Counted from the stretch's first letter, positions 48,818-61,330 are shown. The stretch is DNA of 64,000 bases from Hygrocybe punicea (GCA_963556145.1 OY744465.1:4030001-4094000), one strand, 5' to 3'. Numbers and translations are program-made. Notes: generated by a model from the sequence alone, not told the origin.

Positions 48818-49571
48818 TTACGCTCCAGGACAACGCCCGACATCCGCCCTCCTGTTTTGTACATGTATCTGATTTTCGTCCATTGCTGGGCTTGCAACCT
48901 TCGCCTTCGCCTCTGCTTGCTTCTGGGAAACAAGCTTCACGGCTCCTTCGTACGCCAAGCGGCGTTCGTTGAGCACAAATTTTATCCGAGCCATCGTTTT
49001 CCGGCACTGTGAGCAAAATGTAAGTTTGCCGCGAGTACTCACATCGCGACCCAGCTGACCTGGAGCACCTTGGTAAATGAATTGTAATTGCGCGGGTAGG
49101 GAACACCAATCCGTCTAGCCTCCTCCTTTTGTGTCGCCAATAAATTCCGTTCCCTCAGTACGACATACCATAAGGTGTGCAGGTCGGAGAAGCTCTTCAG
49201 TCGCAGCTCCGCAGCACTCCATGATCTACCTAGAGTACCGAAACAATAATATCTAATCAGCCCCGTTTCAACAACGGCGAATACACCCACACAGCGAGAT
49301 ACATACCCGTTACTACGTTACGATCAGGAGGCTCTACAGTGTCGTAGCGAACAACCCCATCCACTTCCTTTTTCCTAAAAAAATGCCACAGGCCATGTTT
49401 GGGGTCGACAGTAATCCTGTGCTTGGAACGCAGGTCTGATTCCGGAGCTGTGCTAGCGGTCCCACTCTCTGCTGGGCCCGAAATAATGCTTCTCTGTAGG
49501 ATGCCTGTACAAGTGGTGACAGGTGGTACTCGGGGAATGCGTGGACGTACAGTTGCCCGCAAGGCGGACAT
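48818..49571 (-). CDS. MRPL4: Mitochondrial large-subunit ribosomal protein uL29m
   Basis: Exons 49571-49307, 49229-49060, 49006-48818; 207 aa. The N-terminus is basic, as for mitochondrial import ([13 protein letters not shown]). Family marks: [81 protein letters not shown]. The domain is the L29/L47 fold near the polypeptide exit. MRPL4 is the yeast name for this protein. Confidence 0.92.
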
Positions 49572-49762
49572 CCTACAGATGAGCAACAAATTTCGAGATT
49601 ACATAAACCCTAACCTACTTTCATGATTTACGTTCAGTAACTGCTAAGCGCTAAGCGCTAATCGGTTTACTTGTCAAGTTATACAGCTTTGCATAGCCAG
49701 AGTCATCACTGAAGCGGTCAAAAAGCTGGATTCGATGGCGATCCCCCATTCACCGTCAAGCC

Positions 49763-51450
49763 ATGGTTCTCAGTGTATTAGTAACTCATGATCTTGAAGA
49801 AGGAGCTTCTTCACCGCCGTCTTTGCTGCTGCGCTCTCAATCAACTACAGGTCCAGGCCCGAGCGAGCATCCTCCCAGCTCGCAGATCCTTCCAGGACCG
49901 TTGTATGCTGTTCGTGGTCTTCTAGCCTAATTAGTCGTGTCTCTTTCTCAGTTATCTCTTTCATTTCAGGAGCCCCCGGAAGGGCTAATTCCTGGAGAAG
50001 GGCATCCGCCCATCTCGCCCATCTCACCCATCTCGTCCTTAACCCCCCTCCCCCCATCATCTTCAGGAGGGACGACGCTTCATCCACCAAGCCCTTCTCG
50101 ACAGCCGATTCGTCGTTCCCCCCATGTACGTATTATTCGCGTCACAGTCCGTCGTGGTGTTAATTGTCTGGAATATTCACAACAAGCCCACGAGAGCGTC
50201 CACCACCTTCGGCTCACCAACAAGGCCTGAGGATGGGCCGCAGCGCTGGCCATATACCGTGATTATTTTCTTTTGCGATATATTTTTCACAATCTGACCT
50301 GGTACATCAGCGGGAGACGTTGAATCACCTCGTAAGTCATGGAGTCCCCCGCAGTACAGTTTAACGAAAGTTCGAATCCCAACTAGATATCGTTTGCAAC
50401 AGATACCATCCTGAGTGTATCACACAATCCCGCAGATCGGGACGCGGAATCACTAAATGGCATCTGGACTACGTATTACAAGGAAGCCACTGCTTTTGAT
50501 AAGCAAATGATCGCCTCCTGGCAGAGAAACCTTGATGTCAGACTGCTTTTCGTAAGTACCTTCCTCTCTCTTATTTGGGATGTTCCTTGACTTAGTACGT
50601 TAATTGCGTTTGGAGGCTGGAATCTTCTCAGCGATCATCACCCCATTTGTTGTCGAGTCTTATAAACTTCTTAAACATCCTTCCCCAGCATTCTATGGAC
50701 CTGGCGGTTATACTGTTCGCGTGAATGCCATGTGGTTTGGGAGCTTAATAACCAGCCTCATCACCGCCTTACTTGCCATTCACTGCAAGCAGTGGCTTGA
50801 TGAATACTTTGTATGTCCTAAATCCATTAAATAACTGTTCTCTCCACCTGATGTCATCATTAGGTTGGTATGACCCCGATGGGTTCAAGTCTCTTGCACG
50901 CGTGTCGACTACGGCAGTATGTCAGTATCCAACCACTTCGGCCAATGCTCTCAGGCTTATCAGTGCTCGTTTCCAGCGTTTTCAAGGCCTTCAGACATAT
51001 CGCATTCATGAAGTCATCGGCCTCCTTCCCATCTTCCTGTATTTCTCTCTTCTATTTTTTGCTCTTGGTTTGATCGACTGGCTATGGCACCTGAACAACG
51101 GAATTGCAATTTACATCACGGTGCTCTGTGGGACTGTCGTCCTTTTCGGCGTATTCACCACTATCCTCCCCATCTTCACCACCCGATCTCCATACAAAAC
51201 CCCCATGTCTAGCTTGTTGGGGAATCTGTCGAGGAGTATATATCGTGGTGAATTGAAGGTAAAGGGTCTTATGGAGGAAGACGAAATGGATGACGTCGAC
51301 GCCCAAGGAGAGAATTTGGATAAGCAGAGTTTCAGATGGTTGATGAAAAATACGAGAAGCGAAGAGATCTACCAGGACACTCTACGTGCACAGCGAGAAT
51401 ATAACAGACGTCTGAGCCATCACAGACGTGCCGCGGAGGTGGCGCCGTAA
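49763..51450 (+). CDS. DUF6535 transmembrane protein
   Basis: Exons, all in phase: 49763-49909, 49970-50125, 50187-50258, 50311-50331, 50387-50551, 50616-50810, 50864-50920, 50977-51450; 428 aa. The N-terminal 120 residues are disordered and rich in P and S. The DUF6535 core follows: GIWTTYYKEATAFDKQMIAS W, then LLFAGIFSAIITPFVVESYK (TM1), FGSLITSLITALLAIHCKQW (TM2), RLRQYRFQGLQTYRIHEV, then two more membrane spans (LLPIFLYFSLLFFALGLIDW; YITVLCGTVVLFGVFTTIL). The family is expanded in mushroom-forming fungi and its function is unknown. Two acceptors (AAG at 50186, GAG at 50615) are unusual, so those joins are less sure. Confidence 0.8.
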
Positions 51451-51549
51451 TGGCAGTGACCTCCCCCAACTACAAGTTTCTGCTCAGGGGAAGAAGTTTT
51501 TATTAACCATTCGCTTCCTTCCGGATGTCCCTCTTCGAGTTTTGTGTGC

Positions 51550-51573
51550 TACTACTACTACTACTACTACTAC
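51550..51573 (+). repeat. (ACT)n microsatellite
   Basis: Eight perfect ACT units about 100 bp after the DUF6535 stop codon. Confidence 0.9.
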
Positions 51574-51970
51574 AGTGCTACTGGCCCTGAAAATGATAAT
51601 ACTTACCCCGTTCATGGGGCGGGTAATGTCAGAGGGGTAAATTATTGCTCATTCATCCAGCGTGTACTATATAGTCCATAACACACAGTAAGAGCAGACG
51701 TCGGGTAGAGTATCAGAATCTGCGACAGAAGAAACACCGGGCACGAGTGGCAAGGCGACGGATTGGAGAGATGGTTGATAACATGGCTGACAAGAAGGAG
51801 CGGATTGCAAAGCATGAACGTAATGACGTGTGTGCATGATGAGGATTCGTAGACCAAGACATGAGAAAATAACAGGGATATCGCACACGAGAGCTTTTGC
51901 TTGATCCTCAGCACAGGGCACCAGCGATACAAAGGTTCAAACATCCGCGGGCCACTCTGCATTTATTTAA

Positions 51971-54023
51971 TCACGCCGAGTTTCGATCAAAGGGGATCCC
52001 ACTACCAGCTTGGAAGAGTGCGCATTTGATGTGATGAAGGTTACGACGTTCTTGGTCGGTAAGTATGCATCGACCTGTCGTATCAATGTAGGTAATGACT
52101 GTGTCGATGGCTTCCTCGGCATCAGCGAGGGACGGTCCTTCATCGGGTTGATTTGGGGGGACGTGGTGGTAGATCTCAAGAGCTTCATATGTGGTAGGAG
52201 AGCCGTGATGAGATTCATGATGGATGCCAGTTTGGTGGTCAGATTCGTGGTGAGGTTCATGGGAAGACAAGGTAATATGGTCGAGATGCATAGCAGATTC
52301 ATGATGATGGTGGTGGTGATGAACAAGAGTGGAGGGAGACGTCGATTCCTGCATAGAGGGTAAAGGCGGTCGATTCAAGGAATGAACAGATGGGATGGAT
52401 ACATGGACAGGCGGTGAGGCATCCTGTTGGCATTGCCAAGGGGGTTCAAGAGATATCGGGGAGGAGCCCAAAGCGGGAACTCTTCCATGTTCCATCTCCA
52501 TATTCTGAGACACCTCTGATTCTAGGCTGATATCCATGTCCCCGTTGTAATTGGAGTTCTCACCGACAATAGCTCCCGGCCGCACATCAAAGGCGGGGTT
52601 CAAGGGGGACAGGCCATTCCCGCCGTCATCAAAGGTCCCGGCACCTAGAGCACGAGCGACTCGAGCATTTTTTCCATCCCCGTGCCAAATACCACCGCGA
52701 ATTCCGTGTCGATGTTTGAAGTTTTCTACCCATCCTGAACTCGCCTTGAATTTGTCATCGGCAATATGAAGAAATTTGGCGGTTTCTTTGGCTTTTTGGC
52801 GTATCAAGGCGTCGCTGAGTACTACATGAGTCTTCTTGGTTTCTAGCAGCCACATCTGGAGTTGATCTTCGATTTCAGGGAATTTCGAGGGTCTATAAAT
52901 GTCGAATGTCAGGATCGACGAGTCCCGAGTTCCTATGCGGAAAAAAAAAACATACCGGTGCTTTGCAACACGCAACTCCTCGTGCTCTGGAACATTTAGC
53001 CACTTGGTTTTATGCTTCAAGATTTTACTGATGGTGCTCCGCTCGACGCCATATCGCGTGGCGATATCTTCCTGCCTTGCATTGGGATACTCCTTGTGGT
53101 AGACACATATTGCTTTCCGATCTATGTTGAAAAGTCGCTGCTTGCGTTGCTTTTGCCGGGTGGCTATGGGTGATATATTTCCAATCGAAGGCAGAGGAAA
53201 GGGAGTAAACGCTTGTGAGTTGGGAGCAGACGCCGACGATACGGAAGTGAGCGTTGAAACAACACTCAAAGCTGGTGAAGCCGAGCGCGGATTGGAATTT
53301 GAGGCCGAGGTCGAACGGGAATGAGTGTGATACATCGCGTAAGGCGAGTAAGAGCCGGGTGGCGAGGGGAAAGCTGGCGATGGCAGTGGCACAGGCACAG
53401 CGCTAGAACCTGTGTCCATAGACGAATTATCAGATTGCGACGGATAGACATTCGACCGTTCTGCCTCATGGGGAGGCGTTTGGTGACGAGAGGGCCCAGA
53501 CATAAAAAACAATGAAGAGTGTTGCTGGTTTGTGCGGGTCAGACATAGCGAAGCATGAGAATTAAAGCAATAGACATACATCATTGGAGTCCATGGCTTC
53601 GGTTGATAACGAAGGGTGGGTTACTCGGCGACCGCTCTGCTGAAGCAGTGCGCGCTGGCGGCGCGTCAGAATTCGATTCGGTCCAATGCTAGAGTCTACC
53701 TGAGTTAGGCTCGATGACATATGCTGGTCTAAAGAACCAGACTGTGGAGACTGATGATGCGCGGTGGCACGATACTGGTCTGTTGGATGTTGTGAGAGGA
53801 AGGGGGAAGAAAGGGACGTATAGTCGACGGGATCTGAGGAACGATTGACTAATGAATACATCTGGGATGGCTGTCCCGGAGACAAAGGATGGTTTGAGGG
53901 TGGTTGGTGGTTGGAATGCCAGGAGGAATCTGGCAGGGACGCGTTGATCTGCGGTAAAGTCGTGCCTTGAGAGACGGGCGTTGTCGGAGAATACATGAGA
54001 CGGCCGTAATGCTGCGTGTCCAT
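51971..54023 (-). CDS. CENP-B/Tc5-type helix-turn-helix protein without DDE domain
   Basis: Exons 54023-53580, 53524-52956, 52892-51971; 644 aa. The N-terminal 240 residues are P/S/Q-rich. Then two DNA-binding helix-turn-helix units in CENP-B order: FNIDRKAICVYHKEYPNARQ with RYGVERSTISKILKHKTKW (about 270-325), and, after the second intron, FPEIEDQLQMWLLETKKTHV to KASSGWVENFKHRHGIRGG (about 345-415). No catalytic DDE domain follows. The rest has a His-rich run (HHHHHHH, then HH repeats, about 530-585) and an acidic-helical end (LADAEEAIDTVITYID). Such proteins derive from pogo transposases and often act as host transcription or centromere factors; which applies here is not visible. Confidence 0.82.
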
Positions 54024-56343
54024 TGCAGCAGGCAAACTTGTGTCTGGTGTGCCAGTAAGGGCTAGTACCAGAATGACTGGCGGAAGCAAAATGGAAAGAG
54101 GACAGAAAAGCGCGGGCTTATAACGCCCTGGTTCTCAGTGAGAACCTTGCAACCGCGATCTTCCTTTTCCGGATTAATATTTCGGTCTGGCAACCCCTGC
54201 CACTGGACATCCTTGTACAGGGACAAGCCCTGGGTGACTTCGGTCTTACTCGCCTTGAAATCGACGATTGCCGTCAGAAATTCTGTTGACGACGAACAGC
54301 CATTATTCATCGTTGTTTTTGTTGTTGGTTATCTGGTGCCCATTCTTGTTCTCGTTCAGGTCCGTATCGTGATGCCTTGCGGATATCCATCTGCTGCACT
54401 ACTTATGGAAGCTATTCGAGTGGAGAGATTGGGCATGCGGAAGTTCAGGGAAGCTTGGTTATGTTCTGGCCTGTTGAACACGAGGCTCAATCCGGGAAAC
54501 CTTCTTATCGTTGTTCCATGGTGCGCGTTTTGAGGGCTACCAGGAACAGAATGGAATGCTGTTGAAACCCGGAACTGAATCTGTCGAACCTACTTACACC
54601 ACAGGGAAGGCAAGTTCCGGACCAGTCGATAGCGGATTGCCTGAGATGCTCAATTTGATTATCGACCATGTCTTTTGGTATGTCCAATATTTATGCTTCA
54701 TTATACGAGTTATATTTTCATAGTAGTCTTCTAGCTTCAACAACACGCGTGCTGTTGTCCCTCCAAATACACGTCTTTTCAAACGTGGCTGTGAGGAGTT
54801 ACATCTTTGTGTCGGCCCTCGGAAATGAAAATCTCATGTTGACCTGATGTGATGGTATCGGTTCGAAACTTTTCCAAATCCTATCGATGGTGCAGGTCAG
54901 ATCGGGTCCTGACGAATGTGGTTGTGGGATGTCAATTGGCCCCCCAAAAGTTTTTCTAAACAAGCGGTGCATCGTGTCCCCACGGCTGTTAAATTAACTA
55001 CTCGGATTTCGGGCCATTTCTCTATGGGGATTGCACTCGCTTCATTCGATGGATTACCACCTTCGATCTTCTCATGATCATTCAGAATTCTCCCTGTCTA
55101 CGTGCTAATCTTTCCATCGGAACCATCCTTGACTTAGTCAATTCATCCTTGGACACGCAGACCGTCATCTTATTAATTCCATGAGCTTCTTCATGACGGT
55201 GTAATTATTCTCCTTACCCGCGCTGTGGCGTTGTTTTGACATGATCTTACAGGTAGTTATGCAGAGAACGGACCCCTGAACTGTCCTCGGAAGGTTCCGC
55301 CTCGTAACTTTCAAGATGCACCCATGGCGCCGGTACTTAGATCAGCCCAGATCCAGTCCATGATTTTCCGACCGTAAAAACTTTAGGTAAAACTTTCCAG
55401 TATCGGGGGCCTTCATTCCCTGAACTGATTACGCAGCCAGTCACAGGTTACCACTTTCTGAGCTCCTCTCTTGTGCGAGCTGTTCTCACCTTTGTCAGTG
55501 GTGTAGAAGATGGCAAGTCAGGTCATGTTTGTTTCTTTCATTTAGTCCATGAACGATTCTTCAGAGTTCCTGAACGCCTTAAGCCAAAGAGTTTGAGCCT
55601 ACTTCGTCAATCGCCCCGCACTCATTAAACATTCCCGTCTTTTTCACGCTTCCCTTTCATGGGTACGCCGGAAAACAAATGCGAATTCCTCATCTGGCAC
55701 ATGACTTTTCTTTTTAGTCGTCAGTTCCACGCTAGCCAAATCATCTCGGCCCACTAGCGTGGTTTTCTCCACAGCAAATATTCGCTAACAGTCCATTCTA
55801 TAACCTAGGCCGAAAGAAGACATGTTTGATGGAGGTGCGTGATTTTCATGGATTGCTTTGCACCCCTGGCTCAGAATCAACAAGCTTGCCCTTCTCCAAT
55901 AGCCTAGGCAGCCTTATCCTCACGCCAGTGTCAGCAGAATTATCCCACAGCAATGTTGACGTGGTCTGGCCGACCGATAGATGCTAGCCGTTAGAGAGCT
56001 ATCTTCATGGTCAAAACTCGGGTTCCAAGACGGAAATGCTGTCAACCAAGCTGTAGGCTAGAGCGTGGTGATTAAGTCTAGGGTGCAGCAAATCCTGAAA
56101 TGGCTCTGTCCAATGGTCGGAGGCAGTCACTGGTTCCGTCCGTCATGGCAGAAGTCCTTCAAACCCCAATGATTGCATCGATGTCTCGCAACCTTGTCTG
56201 ATCCACCAGCAGGCTTTTCGGATCCTCTTGATCATTTCCCAGTCGACCTAAGACCTTCTGTTTCCTTCGCGCTCTTTACTCCCTTCAGTCGGAGAAGAAT
56301 ATTTTTGAGCACGGGCAAGTTGTTGTACCAATTACTCATGTTA
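54024..56343. other. Gene-free interval of about 2.3 kb
   Basis: The first part is the promoter side of the HTH gene. From about 54790 to 56170 no frame reaches 60 codons on either strand, and I find no RNA gene or repeat pair. The sequence has normal base composition and is not obviously repetitive, so regulatory or noncoding RNA content is possible. Confidence 0.4.
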
Positions 56344-57048
56344 TTGCTGTTTTCAGAATAGTTGTCACATGATGTGACAACACTCTTTCTTGAGCCAAAC
56401 TTGTGAGAAGTGCTACACACTCAATTCTCAACCAATCTTCATGATCTCAGGTGATTCTGAACCCCCCCAATCAGCTCTAGATGCTGGTAACAATGCAAAT
56501 CCAATTGAATCATTATTCAAAATTTTATATTTTAGACCTACATTTGGGATTGGGGAGATTTCCTGATGGCAGTTTATATTGCAATAATTCAAACAGAGTT
56601 TGAATAAAGTGTAATGAATATTTAACAGATGCTCAAGTAGTTTAATAACAGCAAAATGTCTTCCACCATCCAAACAGGTGAGTGTTGTTTTATGTGAAAA
56701 ATAAGATACATCTCCTGCACCATGAATACATGGTGGAATAGTCTCAAAACTATGCAAGCACCTGCACAATATTAACTATATTTCATCCAAACTAGTTTTA
56801 GATCATTGGAAAATAAACTGCCATCAGGAGATCTCCCCAATCCTAAATGTGAGGTCTAAAATATTAAATATTAAATAATGATTCAATTGAATTTGCATTG
56901 TTACCAGCATCTAGAGCTTATTGGGGGGGTTCAGAATCACCTGAGATCATGAAGATTGGTTGAGAATTGAGTGTGTAGCACTTCTCACAAGTTTAGCTCA
57001 AGAAAGAGTATTGTCACATCATGTGACAACTGTTCTGAAAACAGCAAT
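56344..57048. mobile_element. Foldback element with arms of about 230 bp
   Basis: Left arm 56344 to about 56575 and right arm about 56815-57048 are inverted copies with few differences. The tips are TTGCTGTTTTCAGAA and its complement, and TA flanks both sides (56342-56343, 57049-57050). A palindrome GTTGTCACATGATGTGACAA lies near each tip. The central 240 bp holds no gene. TA flanks suggest a Tc1/mariner-type mover. Confidence 0.8.
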
Positions 57049-57391
57049 AAGCAAGCTCTATTGTCGAGGGTTTCCAAGGATGGTTGCAGCCTATTGAAGT
57101 AACAATATTATTTTCACCTTATAAAAGTGATAGCTAAGTAGAATAAATTTGACCAATCAGTTTTGACTGAAGTACTGGGTGATGACATGATTGAAAATTT
57201 ATATCTACACAGCATAAAGATTAAGATAGGTGGAGATTCATTCTTTGTCAAATTCTATTCTGTCAGTGCTCAAAATATAAGCATCAATCCTGGATGAGTA
57301 CTTTTTTCCTATAAAACCAAGTCATTATTTTTCTGTAAATATCTAAAAGTATAAGTCTACTAATATCTTTTTTTCTATAATTTTATCATTA

Positions 57392-57492
57392 CAGCTGATT
57401 TCATAAACATGCGGAAAGTGAGAAAAAATTCAGGGTGGCGCAACTCCGCTGCCGTCCAAGCCGAACCCAATACACACTCTGAGTTACAATTT
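57392..57492 (+). repeat. Left terminal inverted repeat (101 bp)
   Basis: Starts CAGCTGATTTCATAAACATG and ends GTTACAATTT. It encodes by chance MRKVRKNSGWRN in frame with nothing known. Matches 62547-62647 reversed. Confidence 0.85.
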
Positions 57493-57507
57493 AGGTTTTC
57501 AACTGTT

Positions 57508-58562
57508 ATGCCGCCTCACACTATCTCGAGAGATCTCAAAGCAAGGATCCCAATCCTCCACTACTGTGGCTACAATATCAAAGAGATCTGTGATCTCCTT
57601 GGTGTTCGCAAGTCACTCGTCTACAAAACTCTCCAGTACCACCGCATCTACGGCCTCACTCACAATCCTTTTGCTCAACCAACTGCGCGTCGCCGCATTC
57701 TTACTCCCCTCGACATTGGCTTCATTCGTCTACTCCTAACCCACCACCACACACTATACCTCGACGAACTACAGCTTGAACTCCAATCCCAGCGCAATGT
57801 ATTTGTATCCCTCACCACTCTCATGCGCACTCTCCGCCGGCTCCACTTCTCAAACAAGCGTGTATCCGTTCAAGCTCTCGAAAGAAATGACCTCCAACGG
57901 GCAATTTTCATGAATCAGATTGGGGCAGAGGTCCCCGACCCCTCCATGTTGATGTTCACCGATGAGAGTGCCATGAATGATCGGACACAGCGCAGGCGAT
58001 ACGGTTGGTCATTAGTCAGAACTCGATGTGTGCAACAGCAGGCCTTTGTACGTGGACAATGGTATTCTATCCTCCCAGTCCTCACCCTTGATGGAATCAT
58101 CGCATACGATCTCATTGAGGGTTCTGTGACGGCGGAGCGCTTCGTTCGATTCCTTCGCGAGATGGTCGTACGTAGTATCCTCTATTCCAGACACAAAATA
58201 CTAACACCTTCATCCAGATACCTCTCACTAATCCATATCCGGGTCCACGGAGCGTTCTGGTTCTCGATAACTGCAACATCCACCATTCCGAAGAGGTTCG
58301 AGAGCTTGTAGAGGTTGAAACATGTACACTCGCTTCTTTGTCTCGTGTTGACACTCTAACTTGTTTCATTTCAGGCTGTCGAATAATATACCTGCCCCCA
58401 TACTCCCCCAACTACAACCCCATCGAGCTCGCCTTCTCATCCATCAAATCTTACCTGCGCTGTTATACACATGACCGAGGCCTTTTCACGGTAGTTACGG
58501 CAATGGATACTATAACACCCGCGAAGGCTGCAGGCTGGTTTCGCTCATCTGGTTACATGTAA
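57508..58562 (+). CDS. DDE_3 (Tc1/mariner-type) transposase, apparently intact
   Basis: Exons 57508-58167, 58218-58323, 58375-58562; the sum keeps phase to 317 aa without internal stops. An N-terminal helix-turn-helix (NIKEICDLLGVRKSLVYKTL, residues about 20-45) binds DNA. Catalytic blocks: FTDESAMN (first Asp, about 150), VLVLDNCNIHHSEEV (second Asp), and LPPYSPNYNPIELAF (third acidic residue, Glu). The protein ends GWFRSSGYM, as in many Agaricomycete copies. All catalytic residues I expect are present, so it could be active. The start was taken at MPPHTISRDLK, the usual start of this family. Confidence 0.85.
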
Positions 58563-58682
58563 CTTCTGCATTTGTATGTTTGTATGTTTTTTGTAGTTGT
58601 TGTCATGCAATGTAACTTGTGGAACGAAAATATTTTTATTGGTGCAGCAAAAGTCCTTGAGTTGTGTAGCTACGATTGAATA

Positions 58683-60145
58683 CTAATTGGGGAACACGTC
58701 ATCATCCTCTTCTATCCTTGGTGGAGCATGGAAGCCTAACGGTATGGGGACAAGGCTCTTGAGCTCATTGCTGTAATAAGATGTACGGCGATCATCTGCT
58801 GTCTGATTACCTGGCGTCATCATGGGGCCAAACCATGTGCATGCGCCGCCATCATCCCATTTGATCTCGTACCGGATAGTGTTGTCCTGGGGGGGAGTGG
58901 GAACACGAGTGCCTGGTTGGAATTCATCACCAAGTGATAGGGAACGGGCCGAACGGCGACCAGATGTTGTGGTTTGACGCCTCCTCTTCTTATCCCGCTT
59001 CCAGCTGGTGCAACCTGATATCAAACGCATTGCTTCCCCTTTCGACATGCCATATTCTGTAAGGTCAGAGACAGCAAGTGCACCAATAATATCAGGCCCA
59101 TAATCCTCAGCGCTCAGGGCAACCTCGTAATCGCAGGCAGTTTGCACTCCGAGGTGATCCCGGGCATAAAGTAAGTATTCATGGAGATCATTGAGTGCCG
59201 GCCTGACAGGTGATGAGAATGGAGATGGATTGAGAGAGCGCTTGCGCTTGGGAGTGGAGGGCTTGGGGGTGAGTGCACCGACAACCGTGGTCATCAATTG
59301 GGCAAATACGGCAAGTTGGTTGTTTTGATCCAGTGCCGGCATTGATGTCTGCGATTTTTGTCGGGCTGGTAATGTTCTGCCACGATTCGCAATGTCAAAA
59401 GCCGCCGTGTTGGGGGGGGTCATAACAGTAGTTTTGCTTTCGTGCTGTTCAAAACCTAGTTATAATGTTTCTGTAGATTATAGCGGACAGAACGTACCAT
59501 GGCAATTGCCCACTGATGCATCATGAACGGAGTGAGCGTGAGTTCAGTGTTGTCATCACAAATGTACACGTAGTGTCCCGGATTGTTGTCATTCCCGTAC
59601 TTCTTTTCAAGCATACCACGAAACCATGCCAACGAAAGGTCCAACGATGTAGCACCCTGTGGTGTAGCTGCTGGGTCGAGAGCTTCCATGCTGTCGTTGT
59701 CGACTATGACATCAGGCTGCACAAAAGTTACTGTGAGATAGAATAGAAGGGACGGCTTGTGCTTACATCAATAGGGCATTTCTTTTTCACGTCGTCAATG
59801 TTGATGATAATGTTGACCTTCGTGTACTTGTTCTCTGTGATTTTCCCTACAAACTCTTTGTACTCTGACTCCTTCTCCACGTCCAGCGCATCAGCTTTCC
59901 TGAGAATAGAATTAGCTGGTTTTGCAGAGGTAAAAGGAAGATACGTACGGTCGACCGGGATGGAAATATTTGAACTTGTAACGTTGCTGATCTGATACCT
60001 TCCACTTTGTTTCTCCAAACCGCACTAGGACAGCTCGCATAAAGTGAACATAGTTGTCTGGTAAACACGTAAAGGCAAGTTCTTTGCTATGTGTTACATT
60101 TCCAACTCCGCTTCCGACCCCGATGCCCATTCCAATACCTACCAT
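58683..60145 (-). CDS. Element-borne protein with a SAM-like domain, function unknown
   Basis: Exons 60145-59949, 59899-59767, 59716-59498, 59444-58683; phase kept, 436 aa. Visible parts: a Gly-rich start, LPDNYVHFMRAVLVRFGETK, VGKITENKYTKVNIIINIDD, LDLSLAWFRGMLEKKYGNDN, TPFMMHQWAIAM, then LHEYLLYARDHLGVQTACDY ... EYGMSKGEAMRLISGC, which resembles a sterile alpha motif, a basic KRDKKRRR, and IRYEIKWDDGG with WFGPMMTPGNQTADDRRTSY. I recall similar uncharacterised Agaricomycete proteins. It converges on the transposase gene with 120 bp between stops, inside the same inverted repeats, so a role in transposition or targeting is inferred, not shown. Confidence 0.65.
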
Positions 60146-61330
60146 GACGATTCTACACTGCCACCTTCCTCTTTTATTTCATTTTGTCCTTTGTCTTTGT
60201 TTCGATGTCATTGTTTCTTCATTCGGACATCCTTGTACTTTCTTGTTCTTGTTCTCTTTTTGTCCCACCTTCTAGAACAATCCAGACCGACCATGGACAT
60301 ATCCACGTGACCTCGTTGTACCCGAATAGTCTCCTTGCCGACGGATGTCACCGACATTGTCTTTTCCCTTCGATATCTTGTTTACGCTATCCCACGACAA
60401 ACCGATCACAATGGCTGTACTCCCAACACAGCTAATTACCATAATCATCATTGGCAGCATCGCCATCACCTTCCTGATCGGTTTTTACCTTGTTATGTTC
60501 TATCTTTGGCATCGGTACCGAAACCCTTCTGCCATCGATACTTCCGACTTCCACCTCGACAATATATCGACACGTAATTGACAATTGCCATACCTGGATA
60601 TATGGTTTCCACTTTCGTACCCTGTGCCTACCATTATCCTCCCTGACGATCCGACGACATTCCTCACCTGCATGCGAACTCTGAACAATCCCCGATCACA
60701 AGACATTTCACTGTTCTCTCTAATCCGACCATTGCCGAAGCATATTCTTTTGGACTTCGACCACAGACCATACGACTTCCCAAACAGTGAACCAACCCCT
60801 ATCGTATATTGTTCACACGACACCGCTTCAATGCAGTACCTGACGACTTGTTCCCACAGCTTGTCACTCATGCCATGACTCGAAACCTGGACCCACGTTC
60901 ATTTATCCTTTTCCATCTATAATCTTGATACCTCCCACACTCGTTTACAATGATACCCTTTCTTGGACGAATACCGACATCAGGTGGACTGCATTGTTCC
61001 ACAGACAGGACAAGACATTGCTCCTCGATACGTCATCGACACAGACATCATCATCTGGTACAGCTTATGCTGTTCACATGTCTGACCTCGACTATCCCAC
61101 CATCCTAGTTGGTTTTCCCTCCATACATTCCTTTGTTTTCCTTTATACCGACCTTGTCGCTATGTCCCCGCTACCTCAGGACACTCTCATCACCAATCCT
61201 ACGCTGGACGATACCCATCTTCGACCCGACCGTGCAATGCACTTGCCAGACTGCGCACTTGCCTGTTACAGCAAGTATAGACCCCGAATTGGCAATTATG
61301 CATGTCACATGACCTGATGACAAATCATCC
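60146..61330 (+). other. G-poor tract with short frames, possible cargo remnant
   Basis: The plus strand is rich in C, A and T and poor in G. Three frames run in the same direction: 60411-60581 (57 aa, one hydrophobic span IIIIGSIAITFLIGFYLVMF), 60585-60878 (about 97 aa, TFLTCMRTLNNPRSQDISLF) and 60925-61317 (130 aa, LSWTNTDIRWTALFHRQDK, VHMSDLDYPTILVGFPSIHS). They read protein-like but cannot be joined by good splice sites. Composition bias alone may keep them open. Confidence 0.35.

Noticed and set aside
57409..57507. Transposase start at MRKVRKNSGW
   Set aside because: This part lies in the terminal inverted repeat and recurs at the other end; the family normally starts at MPPH-like, 57508.
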